A stretch of DNA of 64,000 nt. Source: Planctomyces sp. SH-PL14 (GTDB taxonomy: Bacteria > Planctomycetota > Planctomycetia > Planctomycetales > Planctomycetaceae). The notes below the pieces were generated by a model. It made no database searches, was not told the origin of the DNA, and saw only the letters and a program-made list of their open reading frames with translations. A program made the translations under genes and the position numbers. The stretch covers positions 5,784,001 to 5,848,000 of the forward strand of contig NZ_CP011270.1 of the NCBI RefSeq assembly GCF_001610835.1. Reading direction: 5' to 3'. Shown piece by piece: positions 48,169 to 57,332 of this stretch; position 1 is the stretch's first letter, and each line of letters opens with the position of its first letter.

Positions 48169-49569
48169 CTACCCGTAATAGTTCCCGTGGAAGCCGAACG
48201 GGATCGCGTGCGGAGCTTCGGCTCGGGCGAGTTCCGTGAACGTGGCGGCGTCCAGAACTAAGAGGAACGAGGTTTCCTTCTTTGTGTCGAGGACCACCGA
48301 GAGGACGACGCCTTCGTCTTCTCCGCTTCCCTCGGGGGCGGCGACGAAGACCGGTTCGCCGGGGTACTGGCCCTCTTGGTGCCAAGTTTTGAATTCGTTC
48401 TGGTCGAGGTCGAGCTTCACGAGGCTGTCGAGGAAGTCGCCGGACGGTTCCTGAGCGGCGCCGTAGACGTAGCGGTACCGCTGGCCGGCGCGGCGGGCGT
48501 AGTCGAAACGGGGGAGCTCGATCGAAACCGGCGAGAGGGTTTCGCTCGTCGCCTTTCCGGTGGGATCGATACGGAAGCGGGTGAGGCGGCCGGAGGCGGT
48601 GACCGGGGACGTGGAGCGGAGGCGGTCGAGGTAGAGCTGGTCGATGACCGTGGCGTCGGGGTGGACGATGATGTCGAGCAGGACATCGTCCCCCTCTTCG
48701 AAGGCGTTGGCGTGGTGGAAGGCGAAGAAGGAAGGGGTCTCCGCGGTGCGGACAACTCGGCCCGTCTCCTTCTCCACGACGTGGAAGCGGACGCCGCGGT
48801 CGGGGCGCCAGCGGTAGTTGCGGATGAACGGCTGGCCTCGGAAGAGGAGGCGGAACGGGTTCACGAGAAACGGGGACTCGGCCAGGATGAGGTACCGCTC
48901 CGTCATGCCGAAGGAGTGCATGTAGGCAGGGCGGTCGGTGGGAAGGGAGGCGATGACGGTCTGCCGGCCGGACTCGTCGATGGAGAAGAGGTGGTACTGG
49001 CTGCGCCAGCCGAACTCGAGGGAGTAGGCGTAGCCGCAGCGGCGCGCGCGGTCGTAGTGAGGGTGGGCGGTCGCGACGGGGCCTTTGATGTGCGGGGCGT
49101 ACTCGCGGACGCCGAGCGTTTCGAGCGTCGCGGGGTCGAACTGGACGGGGAGGCGGGTTTCGGTGAGGGCGACCATCTCCTGGTCCTGGCGGGAGACGTT
49201 GACGCAGCCGTTGTCCGTGAGCACCGGGAAGAACCAGGAGGCGACGCGCTGGAAGAGGGTGCGGCAGGGGTCGGTGGCGAACTCGCTGCGGCTGATGGTC
49301 CCTTTGGCCATCGCTTCGCGGTAGGCCTGGCTCTGGAGGTAGCGGTTGGCGTAGCGGACCTGGCCGGAGGCGAACTCGAAGCGGTGGAGCATGGCGAGGC
49401 CGTCGAACCAGTGGTTGTACGGGGTGTCGCCGACTTCGAAGCGGGCAGGGCCGGTTCTGAGGAGAGAGCCTTGGAGCCAGGGGGGGAGCGTGCCGTGGAT
49501 GGGAAGGTTGGTGCTTGCGACCTCGGTGTTCAGGGTGGTGAAGCCGAGGTGGTAGGGCGATTGGCTCAT
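48169..49569 (-). CDS. Carotenoid oxygenase (RPE65/CCD family)
   Basis: 466 residues. The four iron-binding histidine regions are present: ATAHPHYD, AYMHSFGMT, FAFHHANAFEEGDD, and FGFHGNYYG near the C-terminus. Predicted to cleave a carotenoid or related apocarotenoid double bond with O2. The chosen start (ATG 49569, MSQSPYHLGF) fits the family's N-terminus; the longer frame runs into repeat 3. It stands alone; no carotenoid biosynthesis gene is near. Confidence 0.92.
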   Translation of the reverse strand: MSQSPYHLGFTTLNTEVASTNLPIHGTLPPWLQGSLLRTGPARFEVGDTPYNHWFDGLAMLHRFEFASGQVRYANRYLQSQAYREAMAKGTISRSEFATDPCRTLFQRVASWFFPVLTDNGCVNVSRQDQEMVALTETRLPVQFDPATLETLGVREYAPHIKGPVATAHPHYDRARRCGYAYSLEFGWRSQYHLFSIDESGRQTVIASLPTDRPAYMHSFGMTERYLILAESPFLVNPFRLLFRGQPFIRNYRWRPDRGVRFHVVEKETGRVVRTAETPSFFAFHHANAFEEGDDVLLDIIVHPDATVIDQLYLDRLRSTSPVTASGRLTRFRIDPTGKATSETLSPVSIELPRFDYARRAGQRYRYVYGAAQEPSGDFLDSLVKLDLDQNEFKTWHQEGQYPGEPVFVAAPEGSGEDEGVVLSVVLDTKKETSFLLVLDAATFTELARAEAPHAIPFGFHGNYYG

Positions 49570-49707
49570 GGTGTGGCGTGTGTCCCCTCGCGGCATGGGT
49601 GCACGCACCAGTATGCAGATTGTATTCCCGTTCCGCCGCGTCGCTGACCCTTCGGCGATGGTCGAACGCTTGGCTTGGCGGACGGGGGTTGATCCCTTCG
49701 GAGTTTT

Positions 49708-49829
49708 GAAACACAGAGGCACGGTGAGCGCAGAGGAGGGAGAGAGTGGGAGCCACAGATGAACACAGATCAACACAGAACGGCGGTCCCCTGCATTGAT
49801 CTGTGTCTATCTGTGTTCATCTGTGGCTC
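49708..49829. repeat. cacagag inverted-repeat element (3)
   Basis: Left end gaaacacagaggcacggtgagcgcag; the right end is not the classical cap but agccacagatgaacacag paired with ctgtgttcatctgtggct (inverted), so this copy is a truncated variant of the same family. It lies between the carotenoid oxygenase start and the DUF2071 gene. Confidence 0.75.
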
Positions 49830-49932
49830 AATTCTTCCCCTTCTCCATCTGCGTTGAGGCGACGACGCGCGTTAACCGCCGTATCGTTGTGCGGTCCGAT
49901 GGGGGTCCTTTCGTTCTTCAGCAGGCTGATCA

Positions 49933-50730
49933 ATGAACGCCTCGTCGCTTCGTTCCGCGTCTCAGGTTGCCGAGGCGCCGCCATCCCTCGACGGCCGGCT
50001 GGCGGCGCGGACGCGGCCGGTGGGGCGGCCGGCGATGTATCAGACGTGGCAGAAGCTCCTGTTCCTGCACTGGCGGTTTGATCCCGAGATCGTGCAGCGG
50101 ACACTGCCGGCGGGGCTGACGGTCGACACCTGGGACGGAGCGGCCTGGATGGGGGTCGTGCCGTTCTTCATGCGGAACATCCGGCCGTGGTGGTTCCGGA
50201 CGGTCCCCGGCGTGTCGAACTTTCTGGAGATCAACCTGCGGACCTACGTGTATGACCGCCACGGGACGCCGGGGGTATGGTTCTACTCGCTCGATGCGAA
50301 CCAGGGACTGGCGGTACGGTGGGGCCGGGGGCTGTTCCGGCTGCCGTACTTCGCGAGCCGGATGTCGGCGGCGGTGAATGTCGAGGGGGAGGTGGACTAC
50401 CGTGCGCACCGGATCGGGACGGAGCCGGGACGGGCAAGTCATTTTCGTTATGCCGCAGCGAGTCCGTTCCGGCAGGCCGCGCCGGGGTCGTTCGAGTTCT
50501 TCCTGGTCGAGCGGTACATCCTGTTCGCGCGGGGCCGCGGCGATCGGCTGTATTCCGGGCAGGTGCATCATCCGCCGTATGAGATCGCGGAGGCCCGGGT
50601 GTCCGCGTCCGATGACCGGTTGTTCTCGCTCAGCCCCGAAGGGTTTGCGGCACCGGGGCGACCGTTTGAGCACGCGCTGTATGCGCCGGGAGTCGATGTG
50701 GAAGTCTTCCCGCTGCGGCCCGTGACCTGA
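49933..50730 (+). CDS. DUF2071 (YqjF-like) family protein
   Basis: 265 residues. It has the YqjF/DUF2071 opening, YQTWQKLLFLHWRFDPEIVQRTLPAGL, then WMGVVPFFMRNIRP and FLEINLRTYVYDRHGTPGVWFYSLDAN, all features of the family. Cytoplasmic; function unknown. AGG lies upstream of the ATG. The short 3' region then leads to palindromic repeats (50788). Confidence 0.88.
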   Translation: MNASSLRSASQVAEAPPSLDGRLAARTRPVGRPAMYQTWQKLLFLHWRFDPEIVQRTLPAGLTVDTWDGAAWMGVVPFFMRNIRPWWFRTVPGVSNFLEINLRTYVYDRHGTPGVWFYSLDANQGLAVRWGRGLFRLPYFASRMSAAVNVEGEVDYRAHRIGTEPGRASHFRYAAASPFRQAAPGSFEFFLVERYILFARGRGDRLYSGQVHHPPYEIAEARVSASDDRLFSLSPEGFAAPGRPFEHALYAPGVDVEVFPLRPVT

Positions 50731-50787
50731 ATAGGATCGCGCCGCAGGCAAGGGGGTATCGGCTGGCGACAACAGGAGGGGGCCGAT

Positions 50788-50926
50788 CTACCCCAAAGGG
50801 GTTTCGTCATACAGCCCAGGGTTGCCCGCAACGCGGGCTACCCTGGGTTCCGAGCGTCGACGTACACCAACCCCATCGGGGTTGCGCCAAAACAGCGACG
50901 GTCTGGCGGAACCCCGTTGGGGGCAG
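50788..50926. repeat. Palindromic cccagggttg repeat cluster (2)
   Basis: Modules ctaccccaaaggggtttcg, then cagcccagggttgcccgc / gcgggctaccctgggtt (stem with loop aac), caaccccatcggggttg, and ggaaccccgttggggg. These match the modules at 25442-25669. It lies just downstream of the DUF2071 gene. Confidence 0.82.
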
Positions 50927-50993
50927 TTTTTCTCGTATCGTCACGCTTGGTTGCCGCGCTTCCCCTTTGCGCTGGTCCGGTTTCGGACGGACG

Positions 50994-51566
50994 CTACTTC
51001 GTCAGCGTCATCAGGGTTCGCTTCAGATCCGCCTTATTGGCGCGAACGTAGACCGCCATCTGCCGCTTGACCTCTTCCAGCGCGTCAAAGAATCGATGAT
51101 CGACCGCGTCGCGAGTCGCTTCGGGGAGAGACTCATAGATCCGAAGACGCTCGTCCACATCCAGGGGGAGCTGGCCGTTCGGGAACAACGCGAATGCCTC
51201 CTGAAATGCCGCGGCCGCGTTGGGGGCAACAATCCGCTCGTAGGCGGCAGCCGTAATCCGATAGCCGGGATCGCCGTTGAAGTTCCCTTCGAAGAGGTAC
51301 TTGAATCCGCCGTTCTCGATCAGGCCGGCGGAGTGCCAGACCAGCGTCACCGTCCGGGAGGGTTCGGGTTCGTTGGCCGCGTCGATCCGGTTGCCCCAGA
51401 CGTCTGCGAGGGCGCAGAACACGCCGTCGCAGAGCTCGAACGAATCGGTCCTGTCCAGCAGCCGATCGATCCTCGCTTCGGTCCAGACCGGCTTGCGGTT
51501 CACGGGTTCGCATCCTGGGAGAAGGGCGACCAGCAGCCACAGGCACAGGGGGAAGAATGGCCGCAT
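50994..51566 (-). CDS. DUF4375 (DMP19-like) lipoprotein
   Basis: 190 residues. Signal peptide with lipobox LPGC (cysteine 19). The body has LIENGGFKYLFEGNFNGDPGYRI and AFALFPNGQLPLDVDERLR, the DMP19/DUF4375 pattern. It is a distant relative of the cytoplasmic protein at 10680-11105. Its stop is 21 bp from the RND gene's stop region: the RND gene ends at 51588, just upstream, so it follows the efflux operon on the same strand and may be read through. Confidence 0.75.
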   Translation of the reverse strand: MRPFFPLCLWLLVALLPGCEPVNRKPVWTEARIDRLLDRTDSFELCDGVFCALADVWGNRIDAANEPEPSRTVTLVWHSAGLIENGGFKYLFEGNFNGDPGYRITAAAYERIVAPNAAAAFQEAFALFPNGQLPLDVDERLRIYESLPEATRDAVDHRFFDALEEVKRQMAVYVRANKADLKRTLMTLTK

Positions 51567-51587
51567 CGTCGCCCTCGATGGATCGAC

Positions 51588-54500
51588 TCAGGGCGTGTGC
51601 TGGAGCGGCTGGCCGGCGAGCGGGGGACTGGAACGGTCGTTTCCGGTCAGCAGCCGGCGGAGCCAGCCCGAAGTCCTCCGCAACGTAACATAGAACGCGG
51701 GCGTCAGGAACAGGCCGAAGATCGTGACGCCGAGCATTCCGCTGAAGACCGTGGTCCCCAGCACCTGCCGCATCTCAAAGCCGGGGCCGACCGCGCGGGC
51801 CAGCGGGATCACTCCCAGGATGAAGGCGAACGAGGTCATCACGATCGGCCGCAGCCGCATCCGGCTCGCTTCGACCGCCGCCTCGAACGGCGTGTGCCCC
51901 TCGTCCTCCTGCTGCTTCGCGAACTCGACGATGAGGACCGCGTTCTTGGCCGCCAGACCGATCAGGACCACGAAGCTGATCTGCGTGATGAGGTTGTTAT
52001 CCATCCCCCGGGCCCAGACGCCGCCGAGGGCGAACGGCAGGCAGATGGGGGCGATGAGGATGATCGCCAGCGGGAGCGACCAGCTCTCGTACTCCGCGGC
52101 GTGGACGAGGAACACAAACAGCACGCACAGCGGGAAGATGTAGAGCGCGGTGTTGCCGGCGAGCTGCTCCTGATAGGCGATGTCGGTCCAGGCGATCGTC
52201 ATCCCCTTCGGCAGCACTTCGCGGGCGACCCGTTCGAGCGTCGCGATCGCCTGGCCGGAGCTGTAGCCGGGAGCGGTGTCCCCCTGGACCTCGGCCGAGG
52301 GGTACATATTGTAGCGGACCACGCGGTCGGGACCGGTGTCCCACCGCACGTCGACGACCGAGCCGAGCGGGATCATGTCCCCCCCGGCGGTACGGGTCTT
52401 GAGCTGCAGGATGTCGTCCGCCTTGTCGCGGAACGATTCCTCCGCCTGGGCCCGCACCTGGAAGGTCCGGCCGTAGAGGTTGAAGTCGTTGACGTAAGCG
52501 GAGCCAAGGTTGACCTGCAGGGCGTCGAAGATGTTGCCGAGCGGGACGTCGAGCATCTGGGCCTTCGTCCGGTCGACATCGGCGAAGAGCTGCGGCGTCG
52601 AGGCGCCGTAGATCGTGAACAGCCCCTGCAGCGCCGGCTCCTTCTGGGCGGCGGCGATCAGCTGCTGGGTCGCTTCCTGGAGGGCGCGGGGGCCGTGGCC
52701 GGTCCGGTCCTGGACGAGGAACTTGTAGCCGCCGGAGTTGCCGAGCCCCTGCACCGGCGGGGCCGGGATCACGAAGATGTTGGCGTCCGGGATCTCCATC
52801 AGGGCGGCCTGGATCTTCGGCAGTTCCTTGAGGATGTTCGGCTGGTCGGCGTGGCTCTTCCGCTCATGCGGGAGGAGCGGCCCGAAGAAGATCACGGCCG
52901 CGGCCGGATTGTTGGAGCGGGCCGCCCCCGAAAAGCCGACGAACTCGACCGTGTGGCCGACGACCGGGTTCCGGCGGATGATCTCGCTCGCCTGGCGGAC
53001 GACTTCGTTGGTGCGGGCCAGCGAGGCGCCGTCGGGAAGCTGGATGACGGTGATGAGATAGCCCTTGTCCTGCCTCGGGATGAAGCCGCTCGGGACGGTG
53101 TCGAAGCCGTAGCCGGTGAGGGCGATCAGGGCGACGTAGAGCACCGCCGGGAGGGCCAGCCGGCGGAGGAGCCACCCGACGCTCGCCGCGTAGCCGAAGC
53201 TGACGGCGTCGAAGACCCGGTTGAAGCCGCGGAAGAACCAGCCGAAGAGCCGGTCCCACAGGCGGCCGATGATGTCCTTGGGAGCGCCGTGGGCTGGGAG
53301 CAGGATGGCGGCGAGGGCGGGACTGAGGGTCAGCGAGACGAAGGCCGAGAGGAGCGTCGAGACCGCGATCGTGAGGGCAAACTGCCGGTAGAACTGACCG
53401 CTGATTCCGCCGATGAACGCCGTCGGGACGAAGACCGCCGAGAGGCCGACCGCGATGGCGATGACGGCGCCGGTCACCTCGTCCATCGCCTTGTGGGCGG
53501 CATCGCGGGGGGAGAGGCCGGCGGCGATGTGCCGTTCGACGTTCTCGACCACCACGATCGCGTCGTCGACGACGATCCCGATCGCCAGGACGAGGCCGAA
53601 CAGCGAGAGCATATTGAGCGAGAAGCCGAAGGCGGCCATCGCGGCGAACGTCCCGACGAGCGAGACCGGGATCGCGAGGAGCGGAATGAGCGTCGCCCGC
53701 CAGTTCTGGAGGAAGGCCAGGACCACGATGACGACGAGGATCGCCGCTTCGAACAGCGTGTGGACCACGGAGTCGATCGATTCGCGGACGAAGACGGTCG
53801 GGTTGTAGGCGATCCGGTACGTGAGTCCTTCGGGGAAGTCGCGGGCGAGGCGCTCCATCGTCCGCTGCAGCTCGGCGGCGGTGGCGAGGGCGTTCGAGCC
53901 GGGGAGCTGTGCGATCACGAGTCCGACGCCGACTTCGCCGTCGACGTAGCTGTTGATCGTGTAGTCGCGGGCCCCCAGCTCGATTTTAGCGACGTCGCGG
54001 ACCCGGACGACGCGGCGGTCGTCGCCGGTGCGGACCACCATGTCGGCGAACTGCTCGGGATCGGTCAGGCGGCCGAGGGTCTTGACGGTGAGCTGGAACT
54101 CGCCGCGGGTCTGCTGCGGCGGCTGGCCGATGACTCCCGAGGCGACCTGGACGTTCTGAGACTGCATGGCCCGCACGACATCCGATGGCGTGAGGGAGAG
54201 GTGCGACAGCTTCTCCGGGTCGAGCCAGACCCGCATGCTGTACTCCCGCAGCCCCGGCGAGTTGATGCTCCCGACCCCTTCCACGCGGGAGAGGGCGTCG
54301 CGGACCTGGATCAGAGCGTAGTTGCTGAGATAGAGCTGGTCGTAGCGTTTGTCCGGCGAGACGAGGTGGATCACCATCAGGATGTCCGGCGAGGACTTGA
54401 TGGTGGTCACGCCGAGGCGGCGGACCTCTTCCGGGAGCCGCGGCTCGGCGACGGCGACGCGGTTCTGGACGAGGACCTGGGCGTCGTCGAGGTTGGTCCC

Positions 54501-54794
54501 CAGCTTGAAGGTGACGGTCAGCTCCATCTGGCCGTCGGTCGTGCACTGCGACGACATGTAGAGCATGTTCTCGACGCCGTTGACTTCCTGCTCGATCGGA
54601 GTCGCGACGGTGTCGGCGATGACCTCGGGGGAAGCGCCCGGGTAAGTGGCCCGGACGACGACCGTCGGGGGGACGATGTCGGGGTACTGGGCGGCCGGGA
54701 GCGACCAGTAGGCGATGGCTCCGAAGAGCGTGATCACGACCGAGACGACCGTGGCGAAGATCGGCCGGTCGATGAAGAAGTGGGCGATTTTCAC
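51588..54794 (-). CDS. RND multidrug efflux permease (AcrB/HAE1 family)
   Basis: About 1068 residues with the 12-helix RND plan. The N-terminus is KIAHFFIDRPIFATVVSVVITLFGAIAYWSLP. The proton-relay pair lies in LAIGIVVDDAIVVVENVERH. PxYPGASPEVIADTVATPIEQEVNGVENMLYMSS is the typical pore-domain opening. GTG 54794 has AGAGG five bases upstream and gives the usual family N-terminus; the ATG 42 bases upstream does not. It pumps hydrophobic drugs or detergents across the envelope with the fusion protein encoded upstream. No TolC-type outer membrane gene is near. Confidence 0.94.
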   Translation of the reverse strand: MKIAHFFIDRPIFATVVSVVITLFGAIAYWSLPAAQYPDIVPPTVVVRATYPGASPEVIADTVATPIEQEVNGVENMLYMSSQCTTDGQMELTVTFKLGTNLDDAQVLVQNRVAVAEPRLPEEVRRLGVTTIKSSPDILMVIHLVSPDKRYDQLYLSNYALIQVRDALSRVEGVGSINSPGLREYSMRVWLDPEKLSHLSLTPSDVVRAMQSQNVQVASGVIGQPPQQTRGEFQLTVKTLGRLTDPEQFADMVVRTGDDRRVVRVRDVAKIELGARDYTINSYVDGEVGVGLVIAQLPGSNALATAAELQRTMERLARDFPEGLTYRIAYNPTVFVRESIDSVVHTLFEAAILVVIVVLAFLQNWRATLIPLLAIPVSLVGTFAAMAAFGFSLNMLSLFGLVLAIGIVVDDAIVVVENVERHIAAGLSPRDAAHKAMDEVTGAVIAIAVGLSAVFVPTAFIGGISGQFYRQFALTIAVSTLLSAFVSLTLSPALAAILLPAHGAPKDIIGRLWDRLFGWFFRGFNRVFDAVSFGYAASVGWLLRRLALPAVLYVALIALTGYGFDTVPSGFIPRQDKGYLITVIQLPDGASLARTNEVVRQASEIIRRNPVVGHTVEFVGFSGAARSNNPAAAVIFFGPLLPHERKSHADQPNILKELPKIQAALMEIPDANIFVIPAPPVQGLGNSGGYKFLVQDRTGHGPRALQEATQQLIAAAQKEPALQGLFTIYGASTPQLFADVDRTKAQMLDVPLGNIFDALQVNLGSAYVNDFNLYGRTFQVRAQAEESFRDKADDILQLKTRTAGGDMIPLGSVVDVRWDTGPDRVVRYNMYPSAEVQGDTAPGYSSGQAIATLERVAREVLPKGMTIAWTDIAYQEQLAGNTALYIFPLCVLFVFLVHAAEYESWSLPLAIILIAPICLPFALGGVWARGMDNNLITQISFVVLIGLAAKNAVLIVEFAKQQEDEGHTPFEAAVEASRMRLRPIVMTSFAFILGVIPLARAVGPGFEMRQVLGTTVFSGMLGVTIFGLFLTPAFYVTLRRTSGWLRRLLTGNDRSSPPLAGQPLQHTP

Positions 54795-54910
54795 GGCAGC
54801 CTCTGGACGAGTGGGGGGAGAAGAGTGGTGTGGCATTCCTGAGCCACAGAGTGTGTTTTGAGTGGGAGGCGTGGTCGGTGAACGTGGGGCAGAAAGGTTT
54901 GTCCGAACGA

Positions 54911-55225
54911 CGCTCTAGCCGGCACGACGTTGTTGGCTCAAACCCATCGTGCGACGGCCGCTGGGGTCAAGGGGGCGCCCCCTTGCCGCCGGAGGCGCTT
55001 CCATGAGGAACCGTGGGGCACAACGGATGTCCCCTTTGTGGTACCGGCGTTCAGCACTCGCCGCTCGCCTTGCAACGCCCGCGGGGTGATGAGGGGGGCA
55101 TCCGGCACGTTGTCCGCGCTTGGACACGCGCTCCTTCAGAGAGATCGATCCAGGCCAGGCCTCCGGCGGGCAAGAGGGGCGTTGCCCCCCTTGCATCCCC
55201 CCACCAGGGTGACCCCTGGACCCGG
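54911..55225 (+). repeat. Hairpin-rich repeat, copy J (full length, inside the efflux operon)
   Basis: 315 bp. It lies between the fusion-protein stop (55270) and the RND start (54794). The right end is 44 bp past the fusion-protein stop. The left-arm hairpin is caagggggc-gcccccttg; the right arm is gaggggc-gtt-gccccccttg. Confidence 0.9.
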
Positions 55226-55269
55226 TGGACTGGCCAGGCTGGTTCTGAAGACGTTCCGCTGATTGGCGT

Positions 55270-56757
55270 TCACGGCAGACGGTCTGTCTCGGTCCTGTGC
55301 AGGCCTTCGGCGATGTCGCTCATCTGTTGCAGGTCGACCGCCGTCGGGACCGGCCGAGCGCTTCGCCAGTCGATGTTCCGCGCTGGGTCTTCGCCGCGGC
55401 GGACGTAGGACTGGAGCCACTTCTCGCGAGGGAGCGGCGTGGCGTCGTCCGGGAGGCCGTCGTCGGCGGCGAGGGTCTCTTCGATCGTCGCTTCGACCTG
55501 GGCTCCCGGGGTGGCGCGCTGCATGCCGCGGATCACGACCGGCTCGTCGCCGGTGAGTCCTTCGCGGACGATTCGAAGGCCGCGGGCAGTGCGGCCGAGT
55601 TCGACCCGCTGGCGGCGGATCTTTCCGCTGGCGTCGACGACGAGGACGAACTTCTCCGACTGGTCGGTGGCGATGGCGGAGTCCGGGATGAGGGTCGCTT
55701 CGCGGCGGCCGCTGCCGGGGATGCGGACCTTGGCGAAGAGGCCCGGCGTGAGCGCGAGGTCCGGGTTCGGAAGGATGGCCCGGGTCCGCATGGTGGCGGT
55801 CTTGCGGTCGAGGCGGTTGTCGAGGAAGTCGAGGTGGCCGTGGTGCGGGAATCCGGTCCGCTCGTCGGCGAGGCGGACGAAGACCGGGAGCTTGGTGGCC
55901 CGCAGATCCGAGAGTTCGCCGGCCCGCGAGAGACGCTCGTACTTGAGATAGGACTGCTCGTCGGCGTCGAAGTCGCAGTAGATCGGGTCGAGGGAGACGA
56001 TTGTGGTCAGGAGAGTCGACTGCTCCGAGCCGCCGCTGATGAGATTGCCATCGGTCACGATCCGGCGGCCGACGCGGCCGGTGACCGGGGCCCGGACTTC
56101 CGTGTATTCGAGGTTGAGGCGGGCGGCGGCGAGGCGGGACTCGGCGGCGCGGTGGTCCGCTTCGGCGGTGACGACGGCCGCTTTGGCGAGGAGGACCCGG
56201 GCGCGGCGGACGTCGACGTCGGCGGTCGCCTGTTTGAAGGTCGACTCGCGGATGTCGAGGCCCTCCTGGGTCTGGGCGTTGTTGGAGAGGAGCCGCTTCG
56301 TCCGTTCGAGCTGCTGGCCGGCGAGGACGAGCAGTGACTCCGCGGAGCGGACTTCCGCTTCGGACTGGACGAGTTGGGCTTTGGCTTCCTGGACGCGGGC
56401 GGAGGTGCCGGAGAGATCCGCTTCGGCCTGTTCGGCGGCGATCCGGAAGGGACGCTGGTCGAGGATGCAGAGGAGGTCGCCCGCCTGGACGAGCTGGCCT
56501 TCTTCGAAGTGGGTCGACTCGAGGTGTCCGCTGACGCGGGCCCGCACGTCGACCTGCTCGATCGGCTCGATGCGGCCGACGTACTCGTCCCATTCGACGA
56601 TGGGCATCTTCAGGGGGTGGGTGGCGACGACTTTGGCCGGGGCCGGAGCGGGGGGAGCGGCCGGGCGGGCGCAGCCGGCGAGGGCGACGAGGAGCAGGAC
56701 GGGCCAGCGACGCAGGGCGACGGGGTTCGGTCGCGGGAGGAGTCTGCGGGGGATCAT
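55270..56757 (-). CDS. RND periplasmic adaptor (membrane fusion protein), lipoprotein
   Basis: 495 residues with CAGGAG before ATG 56757. Signal peptide with lipobox LAGC (about cysteine 28), then the barrel-sandwich lipoyl-like motif YVGRIEPIEQVDVRARVSGHLE and VQAGDLLCILDQRPF. A long coiled-coil hairpin follows (about 100-200), then LNLEYTEVRAPVTGRVG and the beta-barrel and membrane-proximal domains. It links the RND pump to the outer membrane. The pair is the AcrA-AcrB arrangement, but with 475 bp between the genes because repeat J lies there. Confidence 0.94.
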   Translation of the reverse strand: MIPRRLLPRPNPVALRRWPVLLLVALAGCARPAAPPAPAPAKVVATHPLKMPIVEWDEYVGRIEPIEQVDVRARVSGHLESTHFEEGQLVQAGDLLCILDQRPFRIAAEQAEADLSGTSARVQEAKAQLVQSEAEVRSAESLLVLAGQQLERTKRLLSNNAQTQEGLDIRESTFKQATADVDVRRARVLLAKAAVVTAEADHRAAESRLAAARLNLEYTEVRAPVTGRVGRRIVTDGNLISGGSEQSTLLTTIVSLDPIYCDFDADEQSYLKYERLSRAGELSDLRATKLPVFVRLADERTGFPHHGHLDFLDNRLDRKTATMRTRAILPNPDLALTPGLFAKVRIPGSGRREATLIPDSAIATDQSEKFVLVVDASGKIRRQRVELGRTARGLRIVREGLTGDEPVVIRGMQRATPGAQVEATIEETLAADDGLPDDATPLPREKWLQSYVRRGEDPARNIDWRSARPVPTAVDLQQMSDIAEGLHRTETDRLP

Positions 56758-56800
56758 GGTCGGGTCTCCTGAACAGGGGGCCGGCTGGCGGCCGATGTGG

Positions 56801-56810
56801 TGTATATACA
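56801..56810. promoter_or_regulatory. Candidate MarR operator upstream of the efflux genes
   Basis: tgtatataca is a perfect palindrome, continuing actcg. Nearly the same sequence (ttgtatatgcaactcg) overlaps the marR promoter. It lies in the marR-MFP gap, 44 bp before the MFP start. Probably the site where the MarR protein represses the pump. Confidence 0.65.
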
Positions 56811-56858
56811 ACTCGTGGTGTGTCAGGTGGTCGGGATCGGGCTTGGAAACTGGGGACG

Positions 56859-57311
56859 TCAGTCGGTGTCGTCGAGGGAGAGAGTGGCGTCGACGACGCG
56901 GCAGAGTTCGGTGCTGAGAGCGGGGCCGAGGAGCTTCTGGACTTCGGCCTGGGCGATCTTCCAGGCGGGCTGGACGCGGCGGATGAGGGCCCGGCCTTCG
57001 GTGGTCAGTTCGAGGTTGCGGCGGCGGCCGCCTGCTTCGGTGGCGCGGATCCAGCCGTTTTCGATGAGTCGTTCGAGGTCGCGGCTGAGGGTCGACTTTT
57101 CGAGGCAGAGGCGGCCGCAGACTTCGGTGGCGGTCGTGGGTCCGTGGAGGCCGACGACGATGAGGATGCTGATCTGGCTGGAGCGGACGCCGTGGGGTCG
57201 GAACTGGCGGTCGAAGATGGAGTTGACGACGCGGCCGAGTTTGCGAATGCGCCCGGAGAGGCATTCGGCGGCCATGGCGGATTCGATTTTGTGTTCGGTG
57301 GTGGCGGCCAT
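56859..57311 (-). CDS. MarR-family transcriptional regulator
   Basis: 150 residues. MarR winged-helix pattern: SQISILIVVGLHGPTTATEVCGRLCLEKSTLSRDLERLIENGWI, then RRRNLELTTEGRALI, the wing. A ligand-responsive DNA-binding repressor. It precedes the adaptor and pump genes on the same strand (101 bp), with a shared palindromic site upstream of both its own gene and theirs, so it very likely controls the efflux operon and itself. AGGA lies before the ATG. Confidence 0.92.
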   Translation of the reverse strand: MAATTEHKIESAMAAECLSGRIRKLGRVVNSIFDRQFRPHGVRSSQISILIVVGLHGPTTATEVCGRLCLEKSTLSRDLERLIENGWIRATEAGGRRRNLELTTEGRALIRRVQPAWKIAQAEVQKLLGPALSTELCRVVDATLSLDDTD

Positions 57312-57332
57312 GTTGGTGTCCTGGTGGAGTGA

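Noticed and set aside
50967-54842. Plus-strand open frame of about 1290 codons opposite the RND gene
   Set aside because: Antisense shadow of the efflux permease; translation is Arg/Asp/Gly-rich low-complexity text.
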